Below are positions 34,101 through 42,541 of a DNA stretch of 52,054 nt, in pieces. A model generated the notes under the pieces. It saw only the letters and a list, made by a program, of their open reading frames with translations. It did not search any database and was not told the DNA's origin. Within the stretch, counting starts at the first letter, position 1; every line of letters begins with the position of its first letter. This stretch comes from Candidatus Omnitrophota bacterium. GTDB taxonomy: Bacteria; Omnitrophota; Gorgyraeia; Gygaellales; Profunditerraquicolaceae. The position numbers were made by a program, and so were the translations under genes. Where the stretch lies: contig JAHIKK010000105.1 of NCBI GenBank assembly GCA_018897555.1, forward strand, positions 1-52,054. The letters are read 5' to 3'.

Positions 34101-35714
34101 GGGGTTACCTTAATTTCCCCTCCGCCGCATCATGATATTTATTCTATTGAAGACTTAGCCCAGCTTATTTTTGATTTAAAGAATGTGAATCCGGCCGCGC
34201 GCATTAGCGTTAAGTTGGTTTCTGAGATCGGCGTAGGCACCATTGCCGCAGGCGTGGCCAAGGGGCACGCGGAGATGATCCTTATTTCAGGGGGTGACGG
34301 AGGAACAGGTGCCTCTCCCTTAAGTTCAATTAAACATGCCGGTTTGCCCTGGGAGCTGGGCCTTTCAGAAACGCATCAAACTTTAGTCTTAAATGACTTA
34401 AGGAGCAGGGTGCGCCTGCAAACTGACGGCCAGATGCGCACCGGACGCGACGTAGCCATCGCCGCATTATTGGGTGCCGAAGAATTCGGTTTCTCTACTG
34501 CGGTGTTAATCAGTTTAGGATGTGTAATGCTCAGGCATTGTAATTTAAATAATTGTTCAGTAGGCATTGCCACGCAGGATGAAATTTTAGAGAAAAGATT
34601 TAGCGGAAAGCCGGAGTATATTATAAATTATTTTACTTTTGTCGCTAGTGAGTTACGTCAGATAATGAGCTCTTTAGGTATACGGAAATTAGATGAGATG
34701 GTAGGAAGAACAGATTTGCTGGAGTTAAATCAGGGAATATTACCCTGGAAAGCAAAAGAGATAGATTTTTCTAAAATTCTTTATGCGCCGCAAATGCCGC
34801 AATCGGTAATTACGCATTTTTGCAGGCCGCAGGATCACCGGATAAGCGATGTTCTGGATATAAAACTCATAGAATTGGCTCGTCCTGTATTGGAAGCAGA
34901 ACGAAGTGGACGTTTAAACGTCCGCATCGATGCGAATACCTCTATTGGGGTAAAAATAGAATTACCTATAAATAATATTAACCGTGCCACCGGGGCGATG
35001 TTAAGCGGTGAAGTTTGCCGGAGGTTTGGGGAGAGCGGTTTACCGGAGAATACGATTAAATGTAATTTTAAAGGAGTAGCTGGTCAGAGTTTTGGCGCTT
35101 TCCTGTCCCAGGGAATAACTTTTGTATTAGAGGGCCTGGCCAATGATTATGTGGGTAAAGGTATCTCCGGAGGTAAAATTATAATTTACCCGGATAAGCA
35201 AGCCGGCTATAAGCCGGATGAAAATATCATTATCGGAAATACTACCTTTTACGGAGCGATTAACGGAGAAGCTTATATCCGGGGCCTTGCCGGAGAAAGA
35301 TTTTGCATTAGAAACTCAGGGCTAAATGCTGTGGTTGAAGGCGTAGGCGATCATGGCTGTGAATATATGACCGGAGGCAAAGTGGTTATTTTAGGTAGAA
35401 CCGGCAGAAATTTCGCGGCCGGTATGTCCGGAGGAGTAGCTTATTGTTTAGATGTAGATGGTGATTTTAAGAAAAAATGTAACCTGGAAATGGTGGTACT
35501 AGAGAAGCTTAATGCTGCAGATATCGAAATAATTAAACAGTTTTTAACCAATCATTATAGGCATACTCAGAGTTTAAAGGCAAAACAGATACTCGATAAC
35601 TTTTATAAATATGCTCATATTTTTATTAAAGTTATGCCTTTAGAATATAAGCGCATATTAGGAGCAAGCATGTCGGTTAAAAAACCAGATTTAGAGGAAT
35701 ATAGCGATGGGTGA
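31146..35714 (+). CDS. gltB: glutamate synthase large subunit
   Basis: A 1522-residue glutamate synthase large subunit, which turns glutamine plus 2-oxoglutarate into two glutamates. Domains in order are the N-terminal glutaminase (nucleophile Cys22 in HDSCGVGF, after a short propeptide), central domain, FMN-binding synthase domain (SNTGEGGEDPARF, QIKISQGAKPGEGGQLPG, SGGDGGTGASPLSS, CNLNNCSVGIATQ with the 3Fe-4S cysteines) and the C-terminal beta-helix (GVGDHGCEYMTGGKVVILG). ATG 31146 follows GGAAGG; TTG 31131 is also possible. It overlaps gltD by 8 bases. An ANTAR-type attenuator lies in its leader. Confidence 0.96.
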   Translation: MKYTHLPQKQGLYDPQFEHDSCGVGFVCNIKGKKSYEIVKQGLEVLRRLSHRGATGADPKTGDGAGILIQFPHDLFAAVCAEAKIKLPQEGAYASGLVFLPRDVTERKFCKKVFEKVIQDQAQAFLGWRSVPVNNQDIGQSAKDSQPQIEQVFIGCNKKIKDVLVFERKLYVIRKQVENIIRASKIKQKTFFYIPSLSSRTFIYKGLLMPHQVENFFLDLKSKEIKSALALVHSRYSTNTFPTWDLSQPFRFIAHNGEINTLRGNINWMRSRQSLLNSELFGSGLKKTFPVIVPGGSDSATIDNVFELLTLSGRSLPHAISMLIPSAWEQNNLLAKKVKAFHKYHTCLIEPWDGPAAIVFTDGQRIGAVLDRNGLRPCRYIVTKKDFVVMASEVGVLDIPAEEILYCGRLEPGKTFFVDTQAGCIIEDSQIKKELSQAKPYEKWVKENIVELDKLADRFPKRDKSNTLAQLKAFGYTREDLKTIIKPMASDAQEPIGSMGNDTPQAVLSPKPQLLFSYFKQLFAQVTNPAIDPIREELVMSLASYLGPEKNILTDGEDHCRKLLVARPILSDVELEKIRKIKINGFKTKTISLLFPAAKKIDLSKEIAGISRQAELAIKEGYTFIILSDRGVNANYAGIPSLLAVSSLHHYLVRRSLRTQISIILESAEPREVNHFALLFGYGLDCVNPYLALRAVENLVADGELSMSVKKAQYNYIKAIDKGILKVLSKMGISTLQSYRGAQIFEAVGLSQELIDNYFSGTVSRINGVSLDIIARETLIRHQEAFPPRPVKEDRLASGGVYQWKRDGEFHLWNPDTIACLQDAVRNNDAKKYQEFASLINDQSKNPTTLRSLLKLKAQKPILLDEVEPVEEIVKRFATGAMSFGSISRATHETIAVAMNRLKGRSNTGEGGEDPARFSPLPNGDSSRSAIKQVASGRFGVTTNYLVNADEIQIKISQGAKPGEGGQLPGHKVSAIIAKTRYTTPGVTLISPPPHHDIYSIEDLAQLIFDLKNVNPAARISVKLVSEIGVGTIAAGVAKGHAEMILISGGDGGTGASPLSSIKHAGLPWELGLSETHQTLVLNDLRSRVRLQTDGQMRTGRDVAIAALLGAEEFGFSTAVLISLGCVMLRHCNLNNCSVGIATQDEILEKRFSGKPEYIINYFTFVASELRQIMSSLGIRKLDEMVGRTDLLELNQGILPWKAKEIDFSKILYAPQMPQSVITHFCRPQDHRISDVLDIKLIELARPVLEAERSGRLNVRIDANTSIGVKIELPINNINRATGAMLSGEVCRRFGESGLPENTIKCNFKGVAGQSFGAFLSQGITFVLEGLANDYVGKGISGGKIIIYPDKQAGYKPDENIIIGNTTFYGAINGEAYIRGLAGERFCIRNSGLNAVVEGVGDHGCEYMTGGKVVILGRTGRNFAAGMSGGVAYCLDVDGDFKKKCNLEMVVLEKLNAADIEIIKQFLTNHYRHTQSLKAKQILDNFYKYAHIFIKVMPLEYKRILGASMSVKKPDLEEYSDG

Positions 35715-37149
35715 TATCAAGGGTTTTTTAAAAGTCAAGAGGCAGCCGGGTAATTATCGGCCGGTTTGTGAAAGGGTTAAAGATTTTGGCGAAGTTAATC
35801 TTTTGTGTTCTGAATCTAAGAGCCAAGAGCAAGCTTCGCGTTGCATGGATTGCGGCACGCCTTTCTGCCATTTCGGTTGCCCCATCGGCAATTATATTCC
35901 GGAGTGGAATGATCTTGTTTTTCATGATCATTGGGAAAAAGCCTTAAGTTTACTTAGGGCGACCAACAATCTCCCTGAGATTACAGGGCGTATCTGCCCG
36001 GCACCTTGCGAGTATGCCTGTGTTTTAGGGATTAATGATGACCCGGTGACCATCCGGGAAAATGAACTGGGGATAATTGAATATGCTTTTAAGAACGGAT
36101 TAATTAAACCGCGAATTCCTAGAAAAAGAACCGGCAAGAATATAGCGGTAGTTGGTTCAGGGCCCGCGGGTTTAGCTTGCGCGGATCAACTTAATTCTGC
36201 CGGCCACCGAGTTGTGGTTTTTGAAAGGGATGATGCTCTCGGCGGCATTTTGCGCTATGGGATCCCGGAGTTTAAATTAGAAAAGAAGATTATCCGGCGC
36301 AGGATTAAGATTTTAGCCAAAGAGGGGATAAAATTTAAGGCCAATGTCAATGTAGGCGCGGATTTACCCGCGCAAAAATTGTTACAGGAATTTGACGCGG
36401 TTTGTATTGCCTGCGGTTCGCGCACTCCCCGGGATTTAAATATTGGCGGCCGGAATCTTTCCGGGATCCATTTTGCCATGGATTATCTTATTCAATCTAA
36501 TCGCCGGGTGCAGGGTGAACGGATTCCTGCTGAAAAATTAATTGATGCTAAGGGCAAGCGGGTGGTGGTGATCGGCGGAGGCGATACCGGGGCAGATTGT
36601 GTGGGTGTTGCGCACAGGCAAGGGGCCTCTTGCGTTATGCAGATTGAGATAATGCCTAAACCCCAAACCTGCCGCACCGGGGATTTCCCTTGGCCAAAAT
36701 ACCCTTTATTACTTAAGTCTTCGACTAGCCATGAGGAAGGCGGAGAAAGGGATTGGTCAGTATTAACCAAGAAGTTTGTCGGCTCAGGTTTAAAGTTAAC
36801 CAAACTCTCTTGCGTGAGGGTAGAATTCAAAAAAGATGCCCAGGGTTGCGCGCTGATGCAGGAGATAGCCGGGTCGGATTTTGAGATTGAGGCGGATTTG
36901 GTGATTTTGGCTTTGGGTTTTCTGCATCCTGAGAAAAAAGGGTTAATTCAGGAGCTGGGCCTGGATTTAGGCCAACGGGGCAATGTTAAAACTGATGAGA
37001 AATTTATGACTTCGAAGAAAAATGTATTTGCCTGCGGGGATATGCGCCGCGGCCAATCCCTGATTGTCTGGGCGATTGCCGAGGGCCGGCGCGCTGCCTA
37101 CGCCATAGATAAACATCTGATGAGTAATTCCAGCCTATCGCCGCTATAA
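35707..37149 (+). CDS. gltD: glutamate synthase small subunit
   Basis: A 480-residue flavoprotein that passes NAD(P)H electrons to GltB. The N-terminal iron-sulfur region carries CMDCGTPFCHFGCPIGNYIP and CPAPCEYACVLG. The FAD motif is AVVGSGPAGLACADQL (near residue 143) and the NADPH motif VVIGGGDTGADCVGVAHRQG; a second FAD contact is NVFACGDMRRGQSLIVWAI. Length and order fit GltD. It overlaps gltB by 8 bases, giving coupled translation. The later NfnB (48951-50363) is a paralogue. Confidence 0.95.
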   Translation: MGDIKGFLKVKRQPGNYRPVCERVKDFGEVNLLCSESKSQEQASRCMDCGTPFCHFGCPIGNYIPEWNDLVFHDHWEKALSLLRATNNLPEITGRICPAPCEYACVLGINDDPVTIRENELGIIEYAFKNGLIKPRIPRKRTGKNIAVVGSGPAGLACADQLNSAGHRVVVFERDDALGGILRYGIPEFKLEKKIIRRRIKILAKEGIKFKANVNVGADLPAQKLLQEFDAVCIACGSRTPRDLNIGGRNLSGIHFAMDYLIQSNRRVQGERIPAEKLIDAKGKRVVVIGGGDTGADCVGVAHRQGASCVMQIEIMPKPQTCRTGDFPWPKYPLLLKSSTSHEEGGERDWSVLTKKFVGSGLKLTKLSCVRVEFKKDAQGCALMQEIAGSDFEIEADLVILALGFLHPEKKGLIQELGLDLGQRGNVKTDEKFMTSKKNVFACGDMRRGQSLIVWAIAEGRRAAYAIDKHLMSNSSLSPL

Positions 37150-37289
37150 AATTCAACTTTTTTAAAAATTTAAGTTAGAAGATAAAGAAGAAGGTATCTA
37201 AAGGCTAGAATTTAAATCCCAGTTGTGCTATATTGTTTTCAGATGGAATCTCGGGATTACAGGTTAGTAAGCTAAGGAGGATTTTGGTT

Positions 37290-37907
37290 ATGAATATCTG
37301 GCATTTGATTAAAATTGGCGGCGTGACCATGGTGATGCTTTTGGTTTTATCGGTAGTGTCTATAGCCATCATTTTAGAAAGGTATATTTTTTATCATTAT
37401 AAAGCTAAGTTAAAACGTAAGGATTTTATGTTAAAAATCCGCCAAGAACTTAAAAGAGGAGGGGTGAGACTGGCGTTAGAGATGTGTAAGGCTGCCGACG
37501 CTCCTTTTGTCCAGGTAGTTTACGCGGGTTTAAGTTTTTTTGACTGTAGCGAAAAAGAGATCTCCAATAATATGGAGCGGCAGGTTATTATTGAAACCGT
37601 CATTCTTGAGCGTTTTACTTCAGTGATTGGTACAATCGGAAGCGTTGCGGTTTACATCGGCCTCTTAGGGACAATTACCGGAATACTCAGGGCGTTTAAC
37701 GATGTATCCATCAGCGGCTCCGGCGGCATAAGTGTGATTATCGGCGGAATATCGGAGGCATTATCTACTACGGCTGCGGGTTTGACCATAGCGATTCCTG
37801 CCGTAGCTGCCTATAATTATGCGATGAAGAAGATCGACGATTTTATTAAGGATATGGAGCTGGCTGCTTCTGAAACCATGGATTTAATTAGCGCGATAAA
37901 AAAATGA
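37290..37907 (+). CDS. exbB: MotA/TolQ/ExbB proton channel protein
   Basis: A 205-residue inner-membrane protein with three transmembrane helices: about residues 10-32, then two in the C-terminal half (TSVIGTIGSVAVYIGLLGTI and ALSTTAAGLTIAIPAVAAYN). The region GLLGTITGILRAFND and GGISEALSTTAAGL are ExbB/TolQ marks. With ExbD it uses the proton gradient to drive TonB- or Tol-type envelope work. ATG 37290 follows AAGGAGG; a longer frame from 37233 lacks such a site. It overlaps exbD by 4 bases. No tonB or tolA is seen nearby. Confidence 0.88.
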   Translation: MNIWHLIKIGGVTMVMLLVLSVVSIAIILERYIFYHYKAKLKRKDFMLKIRQELKRGGVRLALEMCKAADAPFVQVVYAGLSFFDCSEKEISNNMERQVIIETVILERFTSVIGTIGSVAVYIGLLGTITGILRAFNDVSISGSGGISVIIGGISEALSTTAAGLTIAIPAVAAYNYAMKKIDDFIKDMELAASETMDLISAIKK

Positions 37908-38308
37908 GAAATCCCGGCCGCCGGCAAAAGCCATTTACCGAAATTAATACTGCTCCGTTCACAGATATAATTTTAGTACTCATGGCTATTTTTATGGTTA
38001 CTACTCCTTTGGTGATACAGTCAAATATCCAGGTTAATCTGCCCAGTTCAAAAACCGGAGAACCGAACAAGGATGCCCGGCAAATCAGCGTCATGATTAC
38101 CAGCGAAGGATTAATTTATTTGGATAATAAAATTACTTCCAAGAAAACACTTAAGGCCGAGGTGGCCAAGCTTCATCAGGATAATCCCGGCTTAGAAGTT
38201 ATTTTATTTTCGGATAAGATGGTTAGATTTAAGGATGTCGTCGGGCTTTTAGATATCTTCAATGAACTGGGGATTAAAAATTTAAATATTGCTACTAAGA
38301 CAGAATAG
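37904..38308 (+). CDS. exbD: ExbD/TolR biopolymer transport protein
   Basis: A 134-residue protein with one N-terminal transmembrane helix (about residues 20-42). It holds the conserved NTAPFTDIILVLMAIFMVTT segment with the proton-carrying Asp, followed by a periplasmic domain (about residues 45-134). It is the stator partner of the ExbB protein that overlaps it by 4 bases. The gene ends 13 bases from the stop of the convergent permease gene. Confidence 0.9.
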   Translation: MRNPGRRQKPFTEINTAPFTDIILVLMAIFMVTTPLVIQSNIQVNLPSSKTGEPNKDARQISVMITSEGLIYLDNKITSKKTLKAEVAKLHQDNPGLEVILFSDKMVRFKDVVGLLDIFNELGIKNLNIATKTE

Positions 38309-38321
38309 TTGGCGATGAGAA

Positions 38322-39692
38322 TCAATGTATCAGAAGTATAAGAGAAAAATATGCTACTGTAGTTGTAATTATGCCCACAACCAAACCGATTTTTAGCCAG
38401 TGAAAGAAGCTTATTTTTACGTTGCGGCTTTTTTCCAAAATATCTATAGCAATAATATTGGCGGTAGAACCGACAATAGTAATATTTCCGCCGTAACAGG
38501 CCCCGAATAATATTGCCCACCAAAGAGGCTTGATATTTATATTCAAGCCTCCCAAGCTCTGAACAATCGGAATATATGTAGCTACCACTACTGTATTATC
38601 AAGTGCAGCTGAAAGAATTGAACTGGAGTAAATAAGCACAGCGGATAAGCTGACAGGATTGCTAAACTTTCCGATTAAATTACGCGCAATTATATCCGAA
38701 ACCCCGCTGAATTTTACAGCTCCCGCTAGTGCAAAAAGAAATAGAAAAAATAAAACCGAAGTCCATTCCACTTCCCGCTCAACATAATGGCGCATCCTGT
38801 CGCGACGATAAAGCAGGGCTATTCCCGCAAACACTATCGGAGTCATCATAAGGATGCTGTTCTCTTGGAGGTTAAAGAATATTTCTATTCTGTGATGGAA
38901 AAAAATGCACACAAGCATGGCAGCGAATATGCCTATACTAACTTTAGTCTTGATATCTGTAGATATTGATATGAGCGATATAAAAAAGCTGTTTTCCCTT
39001 AATGGCAGGAGTTTTTCAGACATCTTTTTTATAACCTTCCTGTACCAGAGTGAGAGTATTACTAAAGTTACAATAAAAACTATGACGGTGACTGGAAAGG
39101 CATTTCTCATGAAATCTTCGAATGTTAAATTTGCGCGTGCAGCGATGAGGATGCCTACAGGGTTTCCAAACAATGTTCCCGAAGAACCAATATTGGTGGC
39201 TAAAACGGAAGCTATAATTAAAGGAATCGGATCAATATCTATAAGATGGCATATATCCAGAATTATTTTTGACATGATAATGATGGAAGCAACTTCTCCC
39301 ATTAAGCCCGATAAGGCTCCGGATAAAAACATAATTAGTATAAAAAGCTTTTCTCCGGTTATGTTTTTGATCCTTAAGAGGCGCGTAACAGTCCAATAGA
39401 AAAAACCCGCATCGTTTAACATGCCAACTAAAATCATCGTGCCAATCAAAAACAAAATGACGTCCAAAGACGCAAACTTTATCAGGTTCTCCAAGTCAAT
39501 TGAACGCGTAAGGAGCATAGCTCCTGCTCCTAAGAAAACAAAGCTAAGCCGGAGCTCCCAGTAAATCAATACCCCCATAATGGAAACGCAGAATATAGAC
39601 GCTACTATCGCCTGGTGTGAGGATAGCCCGATTCTTGGGCCACCGAAAGCGATAATTAATGCGGTAACGATAATAATGAGTAGTTTTTTCAT
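38322..39692 (-). CDS. ArsB/NhaD/SLC13-like ion permease
   Basis: A permease of about 456 residues with 10-12 hydrophobic helices. Recognisable segments of the ArsB/NhaD/citrate transporter (IT) superfamily are LDVILFLIGTMILVGMLNDAG, SGALSGLMGEVASIIIMSKI, ATNIGSSGTLFGNPVGILIA, LSAALDNTVVVATYIPIVQS and GGNITIVGSTANIIAID. The two conserved re-entrant loops (N-I-G-S-S-G and GGN-x-T-x-x-G-S-x-A-N) are present. Transported ion (arsenite, Na+/H+, a dicarboxylate or phosphate) cannot be decided. ATG at 39692 was chosen over an upstream TTG (39746), as a GAGAAAGAG ribosome site precedes it. It is transcribed away from the hydrogenase operon. Confidence 0.82.
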   Translation of the reverse strand: MKKLLIIIVTALIIAFGGPRIGLSSHQAIVASIFCVSIMGVLIYWELRLSFVFLGAGAMLLTRSIDLENLIKFASLDVILFLIGTMILVGMLNDAGFFYWTVTRLLRIKNITGEKLFILIMFLSGALSGLMGEVASIIIMSKIILDICHLIDIDPIPLIIASVLATNIGSSGTLFGNPVGILIAARANLTFEDFMRNAFPVTVIVFIVTLVILSLWYRKVIKKMSEKLLPLRENSFFISLISISTDIKTKVSIGIFAAMLVCIFFHHRIEIFFNLQENSILMMTPIVFAGIALLYRRDRMRHYVEREVEWTSVLFFLFLFALAGAVKFSGVSDIIARNLIGKFSNPVSLSAVLIYSSSILSAALDNTVVVATYIPIVQSLGGLNINIKPLWWAILFGACYGGNITIVGSTANIIAIDILEKSRNVKISFFHWLKIGLVVGIITTTVAYFSLILLIH

Positions 39693-39759
39693 GCGCACAA
39701 CTCTTTCTCGGATATACTTAAATATATACTGCTCAGCCTCCAACAATTATTAAAGGAAA

Positions 39760-39788
39760 AGTATATAGTATTCATTATAAAATAGCAA
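39760..39788 (-). promoter_or_regulatory. promoter of the permease gene (minus strand)
   Basis: On the minus strand TTGCTA (39788-39783), 17-base spacer and TATACT (39765-39760), about 68 bases upstream of the permease ATG. Confidence 0.6.
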
Positions 39789-39830
39789 GAATTATTTGGG
39801 TTTTAATTAAAAAAAAACTTAATAAAACGT

Positions 39831-39858
39831 TTGACAAAAGTTACTTTTGTGATAATAT
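39831..39858 (+). promoter_or_regulatory. promoter of the hydrogenase operon
   Basis: TTGACA (39831-39836), 16-base spacer and TAATAT (39853-39858) preceded by TGA, an extended -10-like context. The -10 lies in the centre of the Rex-type operator. Confidence 0.75.
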
Positions 39859-39864
39859 TCACAA
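39847..39864. promoter_or_regulatory. Rex operator
   Basis: TTGTGATAATATTCACAA: perfect 6-base arms TTGTGA/TCACAA with a 6-base AT-rich centre. This matches the known Rex consensus (TTGTGAAN4TTCACAA type). A Rex gene lies 6 kb downstream in the same operon. Binding here would block RNA polymerase at the -10. Confidence 0.88.
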
Positions 39865-39912
39865 TATATAAGATTTCGCCCGCAGGTTGATTTTTTAAAA
39901 GATGAGGCATAG

Positions 39913-40947
39913 ATGCAACAATTCGTTGTACTAAAAAAAGAAAATTTTGACGCGTTCATCAGCTCTTTAGCGCAAACGCAAAAGGTTGTCGCTCCGGTTA
40001 GCCGGGGTTACAATAATTTTTCTTTCCAGGAAGTCATATCCGGAAAAGAGATCTCCCTTAAATATATACCGACGATCTTACCGCCCAAAAAATACTTTCT
40101 TCCTCCCCGGGAAACTTTAACTGCTTATAATAAACGGGAGAACGCGTTAAATGCTATTTTAGAATACGAGAAGATGGTTATTTTTGGCGTGCATACCTGC
40201 GATCTGGCCGGTATACAATGCCTGAATATGGTTTTTGTGGATAAGCCTAAAGATATTAACTATATTATACGCAAGAATAAAATTGCGATTATTGGCCTGG
40301 AGTGTAATGATTATTGTGATGAATATGCCAGTTGTTGTGTTGTGGAAAATCATCTTCCTAATGGCGGTTACGATTTATTTTTTACGGACTTAGGGGATGC
40401 TTTTATTGTGCATATTAATACTATGTTGGGGGAGGAGTTAGTAAGTAAGGCGGCAGTTTTTAAGCCCGCAGATGCCAAGACGCTAAAATCGCTTGAATCT
40501 TTGCGGCAAATGAAGCGTTCTATTTTTAAAGATGAGGTTAACGTAAAACACGAAAATCTTAAAATCCTTTTTGATTCTGCCTTTGAGAGTAAAGTTTGGG
40601 AAGATTTAAATAAGCGTTGTGTTGCCTGTGGTAATTGTACCAATGTTTGCCCGACTTGTTATTGTTTTGATATTATTGATGAGCCAAACCTGGATTTAAA
40701 TACCGGAGTGCGTTACCGGAATTGGGATTCCTGCCAGAATGAACCGTTTGCTAAGGTCGCGGGTAATGAGAATTTCCGTAAAGAGCGTTCCCAGCGCCAG
40801 CGCCATCGTTATATGCGTAAATTTAAATATCCGGTGGATAAATATAGCCGTTATTTTTGTACCGGCTGCGGCAGGTGTTCGCGTACCTGTATGGCGAAGA
40901 TTAAACTTAAAGAAACAATTAATGATTTAGCGAAGGAAACCAAGTGA
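39913..40947 (+). CDS. shyB: [NiFe] hydrogenase (group 3b-like) beta subunit, iron-sulfur protein
   Basis: A 344-residue iron-sulfur protein matching the beta subunit of NAD(P)-dependent sulfhydrogenase-type hydrogenases and AsrA. It passes electrons between the flavin subunit and the small subunit. Two ferredoxin-like motifs are seen: C236-x2-C239-x2-C242-x3-C246 (then PTC) and C316-x2-C319-x2-C322-x3-C326. The N-terminal half has FGVHTCDLAGIQCLN and GLECNDYCDEYASCC. It is the first gene of the operon, 49 bases after the Rex site, and overlaps the next gene by 4 bases. Confidence 0.9.
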   Translation: MQQFVVLKKENFDAFISSLAQTQKVVAPVSRGYNNFSFQEVISGKEISLKYIPTILPPKKYFLPPRETLTAYNKRENALNAILEYEKMVIFGVHTCDLAGIQCLNMVFVDKPKDINYIIRKNKIAIIGLECNDYCDEYASCCVVENHLPNGGYDLFFTDLGDAFIVHINTMLGEELVSKAAVFKPADAKTLKSLESLRQMKRSIFKDEVNVKHENLKILFDSAFESKVWEDLNKRCVACGNCTNVCPTCYCFDIIDEPNLDLNTGVRYRNWDSCQNEPFAKVAGNENFRKERSQRQRHRYMRKFKYPVDKYSRYFCTGCGRCSRTCMAKIKLKETINDLAKETK

Positions 40948-41780
40948 AACGTATTGAATTAAAAGAATCCGAATATATTGTGGCTCCGGCTAAGATTCTG
41001 GAAGCGCGCATGATGACTGCTCAAGAAAAATATTTCAAGATTGCTTTAGAGGGGGGAGTCAGCCTGGATCATGAGCCGGGGCAGTTTGTGATGGTTTCTC
41101 TTTTAGGTATAGGAGAGGCGCCGATATCTATTTCTTCTTCACCGACTAAGCGCAGTTATTTTGAATTGGTAGTGCGTAATGCCGGCAGGGTGACCAATGC
41201 TTTGCATAAAATGGAGGCAGGGGATTCCTTGGGGATTCGCGGGCCTTTTGGGCGCGGGTTTCCGGTGCAGATCTTAGAAGGCAACGACCTGCTTTTTGTT
41301 GCCGGAGGATTAGGGGTTGTGCCGTTACGTTCGTTGATTAATTTTGTGATTGATAACCGCCGGGATTTCGGCAAGGTGCATATTCTTCTGGGTTGTAAAA
41401 AACCCGCGGACCTGCTTTTTGCTAATGAGATAAATGATTGGGGGAAGAGGCTGGATGTTAACTTCTCTTGCACGGTAGATAAAGCTGACCCTGACTGGAA
41501 AGGTAATATTGGATTGATCACTTCACTTATTCCCGGAGTGAACCTTAATCCCAAGAGAACCTTTGCCATCGTTGTCGGGCCGCCGATTATGTATAAGTTT
41601 GTGCTCCTGGAAATTCTTAAGAAGGAGATTCCGGAAAAACAAATTTATGTGTCTTTAGAGAGGCATATGAAATGCGGTATTGGAAAATGCGGGCATTGCC
41701 AGATCGCGCAGTATTATTGTTGTAAAGACGGCCCGGTATTTTCTTACGATCAGATTAAGGGCAATAAAGAGGCGTTGTAA
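40944..41780 (+). CDS. shyC: [NiFe] hydrogenase gamma subunit, FAD/NAD(P)-binding
   Basis: A 278-residue flavoprotein of the ferredoxin-NADP reductase fold. The FAD-binding strand holds PISISSSP, the NAD(P)-binding motif is VAGGLGVVPLRSLINF and the C-terminal 2Fe-2S site is CGIGKCGHCQIAQYYCC. It exchanges electrons with NAD(P)H in the cytoplasm. It overlaps the beta gene by 4 bases and the delta gene by one base, the usual B-G-D-A order of group 3b hydrogenases. Confidence 0.92.
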   Translation: MKRIELKESEYIVAPAKILEARMMTAQEKYFKIALEGGVSLDHEPGQFVMVSLLGIGEAPISISSSPTKRSYFELVVRNAGRVTNALHKMEAGDSLGIRGPFGRGFPVQILEGNDLLFVAGGLGVVPLRSLINFVIDNRRDFGKVHILLGCKKPADLLFANEINDWGKRLDVNFSCTVDKADPDWKGNIGLITSLIPGVNLNPKRTFAIVVGPPIMYKFVLLEILKKEIPEKQIYVSLERHMKCGIGKCGHCQIAQYYCCKDGPVFSYDQIKGNKEAL

Positions 41781-42541
41781 TGAGTAAACCTAAAGTTGCA
41801 TTTTTTGATTTTTCTTGTTGTGAGGGATGCCAGCTGCAAGTGGCTAATTTTGGCGAAGCTCTTCTGGATATCCTCGGCCTTATTGATGTAGTTATGTTTC
41901 GCGAGGTGATGAGCGAGAAGAGCGAGGTGTACGACGTAGCTATTGTCGAAGGCAGCATTACTACTACTCATGATGTGGAGAGGATTAAGAAAATTCGCGC
42001 TACAGCTAAAGTTTTGATTGCTTATGGTTCCTGCGCCACCATCGGCGGGATCAATGGCATGAAAAATAATTTTGACCTGGAAGATATTAAGCAATATGTC
42101 TATAAGCAGGATGCCAAATATTTTGAAACAATTCCTACTCATCCGCTGCACAAAATAGTCAAGGTTGATTATTTTGTGCATGGGTGCCCGGTTTATCAGC
42201 CGGAATTCGTAAAAGTTTTGAAATGCGCTTTAGCCGGGTTGTCCTATGTTGTGCCGGATTACGCGGTTTGTGTTGAATGCCGTTTTAATGAAAATGTTTG
42301 CATGTTTGATAAAGGTATCAGCTGTATGGGGCCGGTAACGCGCGCAGGATGTAACTCCTGGTGTATTAACAATGGCAATATTTGTTATGGCTGCCGCGGA
42401 ATGGTAAGTAACCCCGCTAAGAACGGGCAGATGGATATTTTGAAAAAACATAATATTTCCCTAGATTGGGTTGAGAATAAAATGAATATGTATAATAAGC
42501 CACGGGAGCTGGATATTGATGAGCAAAAACATAAAGGTTAA
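41780..42541 (+). CDS. shyD: [NiFe] hydrogenase small (delta) subunit
   Basis: A 253-residue hydrogenase small subunit. The N-terminal FFDFSCCEGCQLQVANF supplies two ligands of the proximal 4Fe-4S cluster, with IAYGSCATIGG and FVHGCPVYQPEF giving the others. C-terminal Cys-rich motifs (CVECRFNENVCMFDKGISC and CNSWCINNGNICYGC) fit two further clusters. There is no twin-arginine signal, so the enzyme is cytoplasmic. It overlaps the large-subunit gene by 23 bases. Confidence 0.92.
   Translation: MSKPKVAFFDFSCCEGCQLQVANFGEALLDILGLIDVVMFREVMSEKSEVYDVAIVEGSITTTHDVERIKKIRATAKVLIAYGSCATIGGINGMKNNFDLEDIKQYVYKQDAKYFETIPTHPLHKIVKVDYFVHGCPVYQPEFVKVLKCALAGLSYVVPDYAVCVECRFNENVCMFDKGISCMGPVTRAGCNSWCINNGNICYGCRGMVSNPAKNGQMDILKKHNISLDWVENKMNMYNKPRELDIDEQKHKG

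Noticed and set aside
37888-38094. Minus-strand open frame over exbD and similar short opposite-strand frames through the window
   Set aside because: They lie within well-supported genes, lack ribosome sites and resemble no family.
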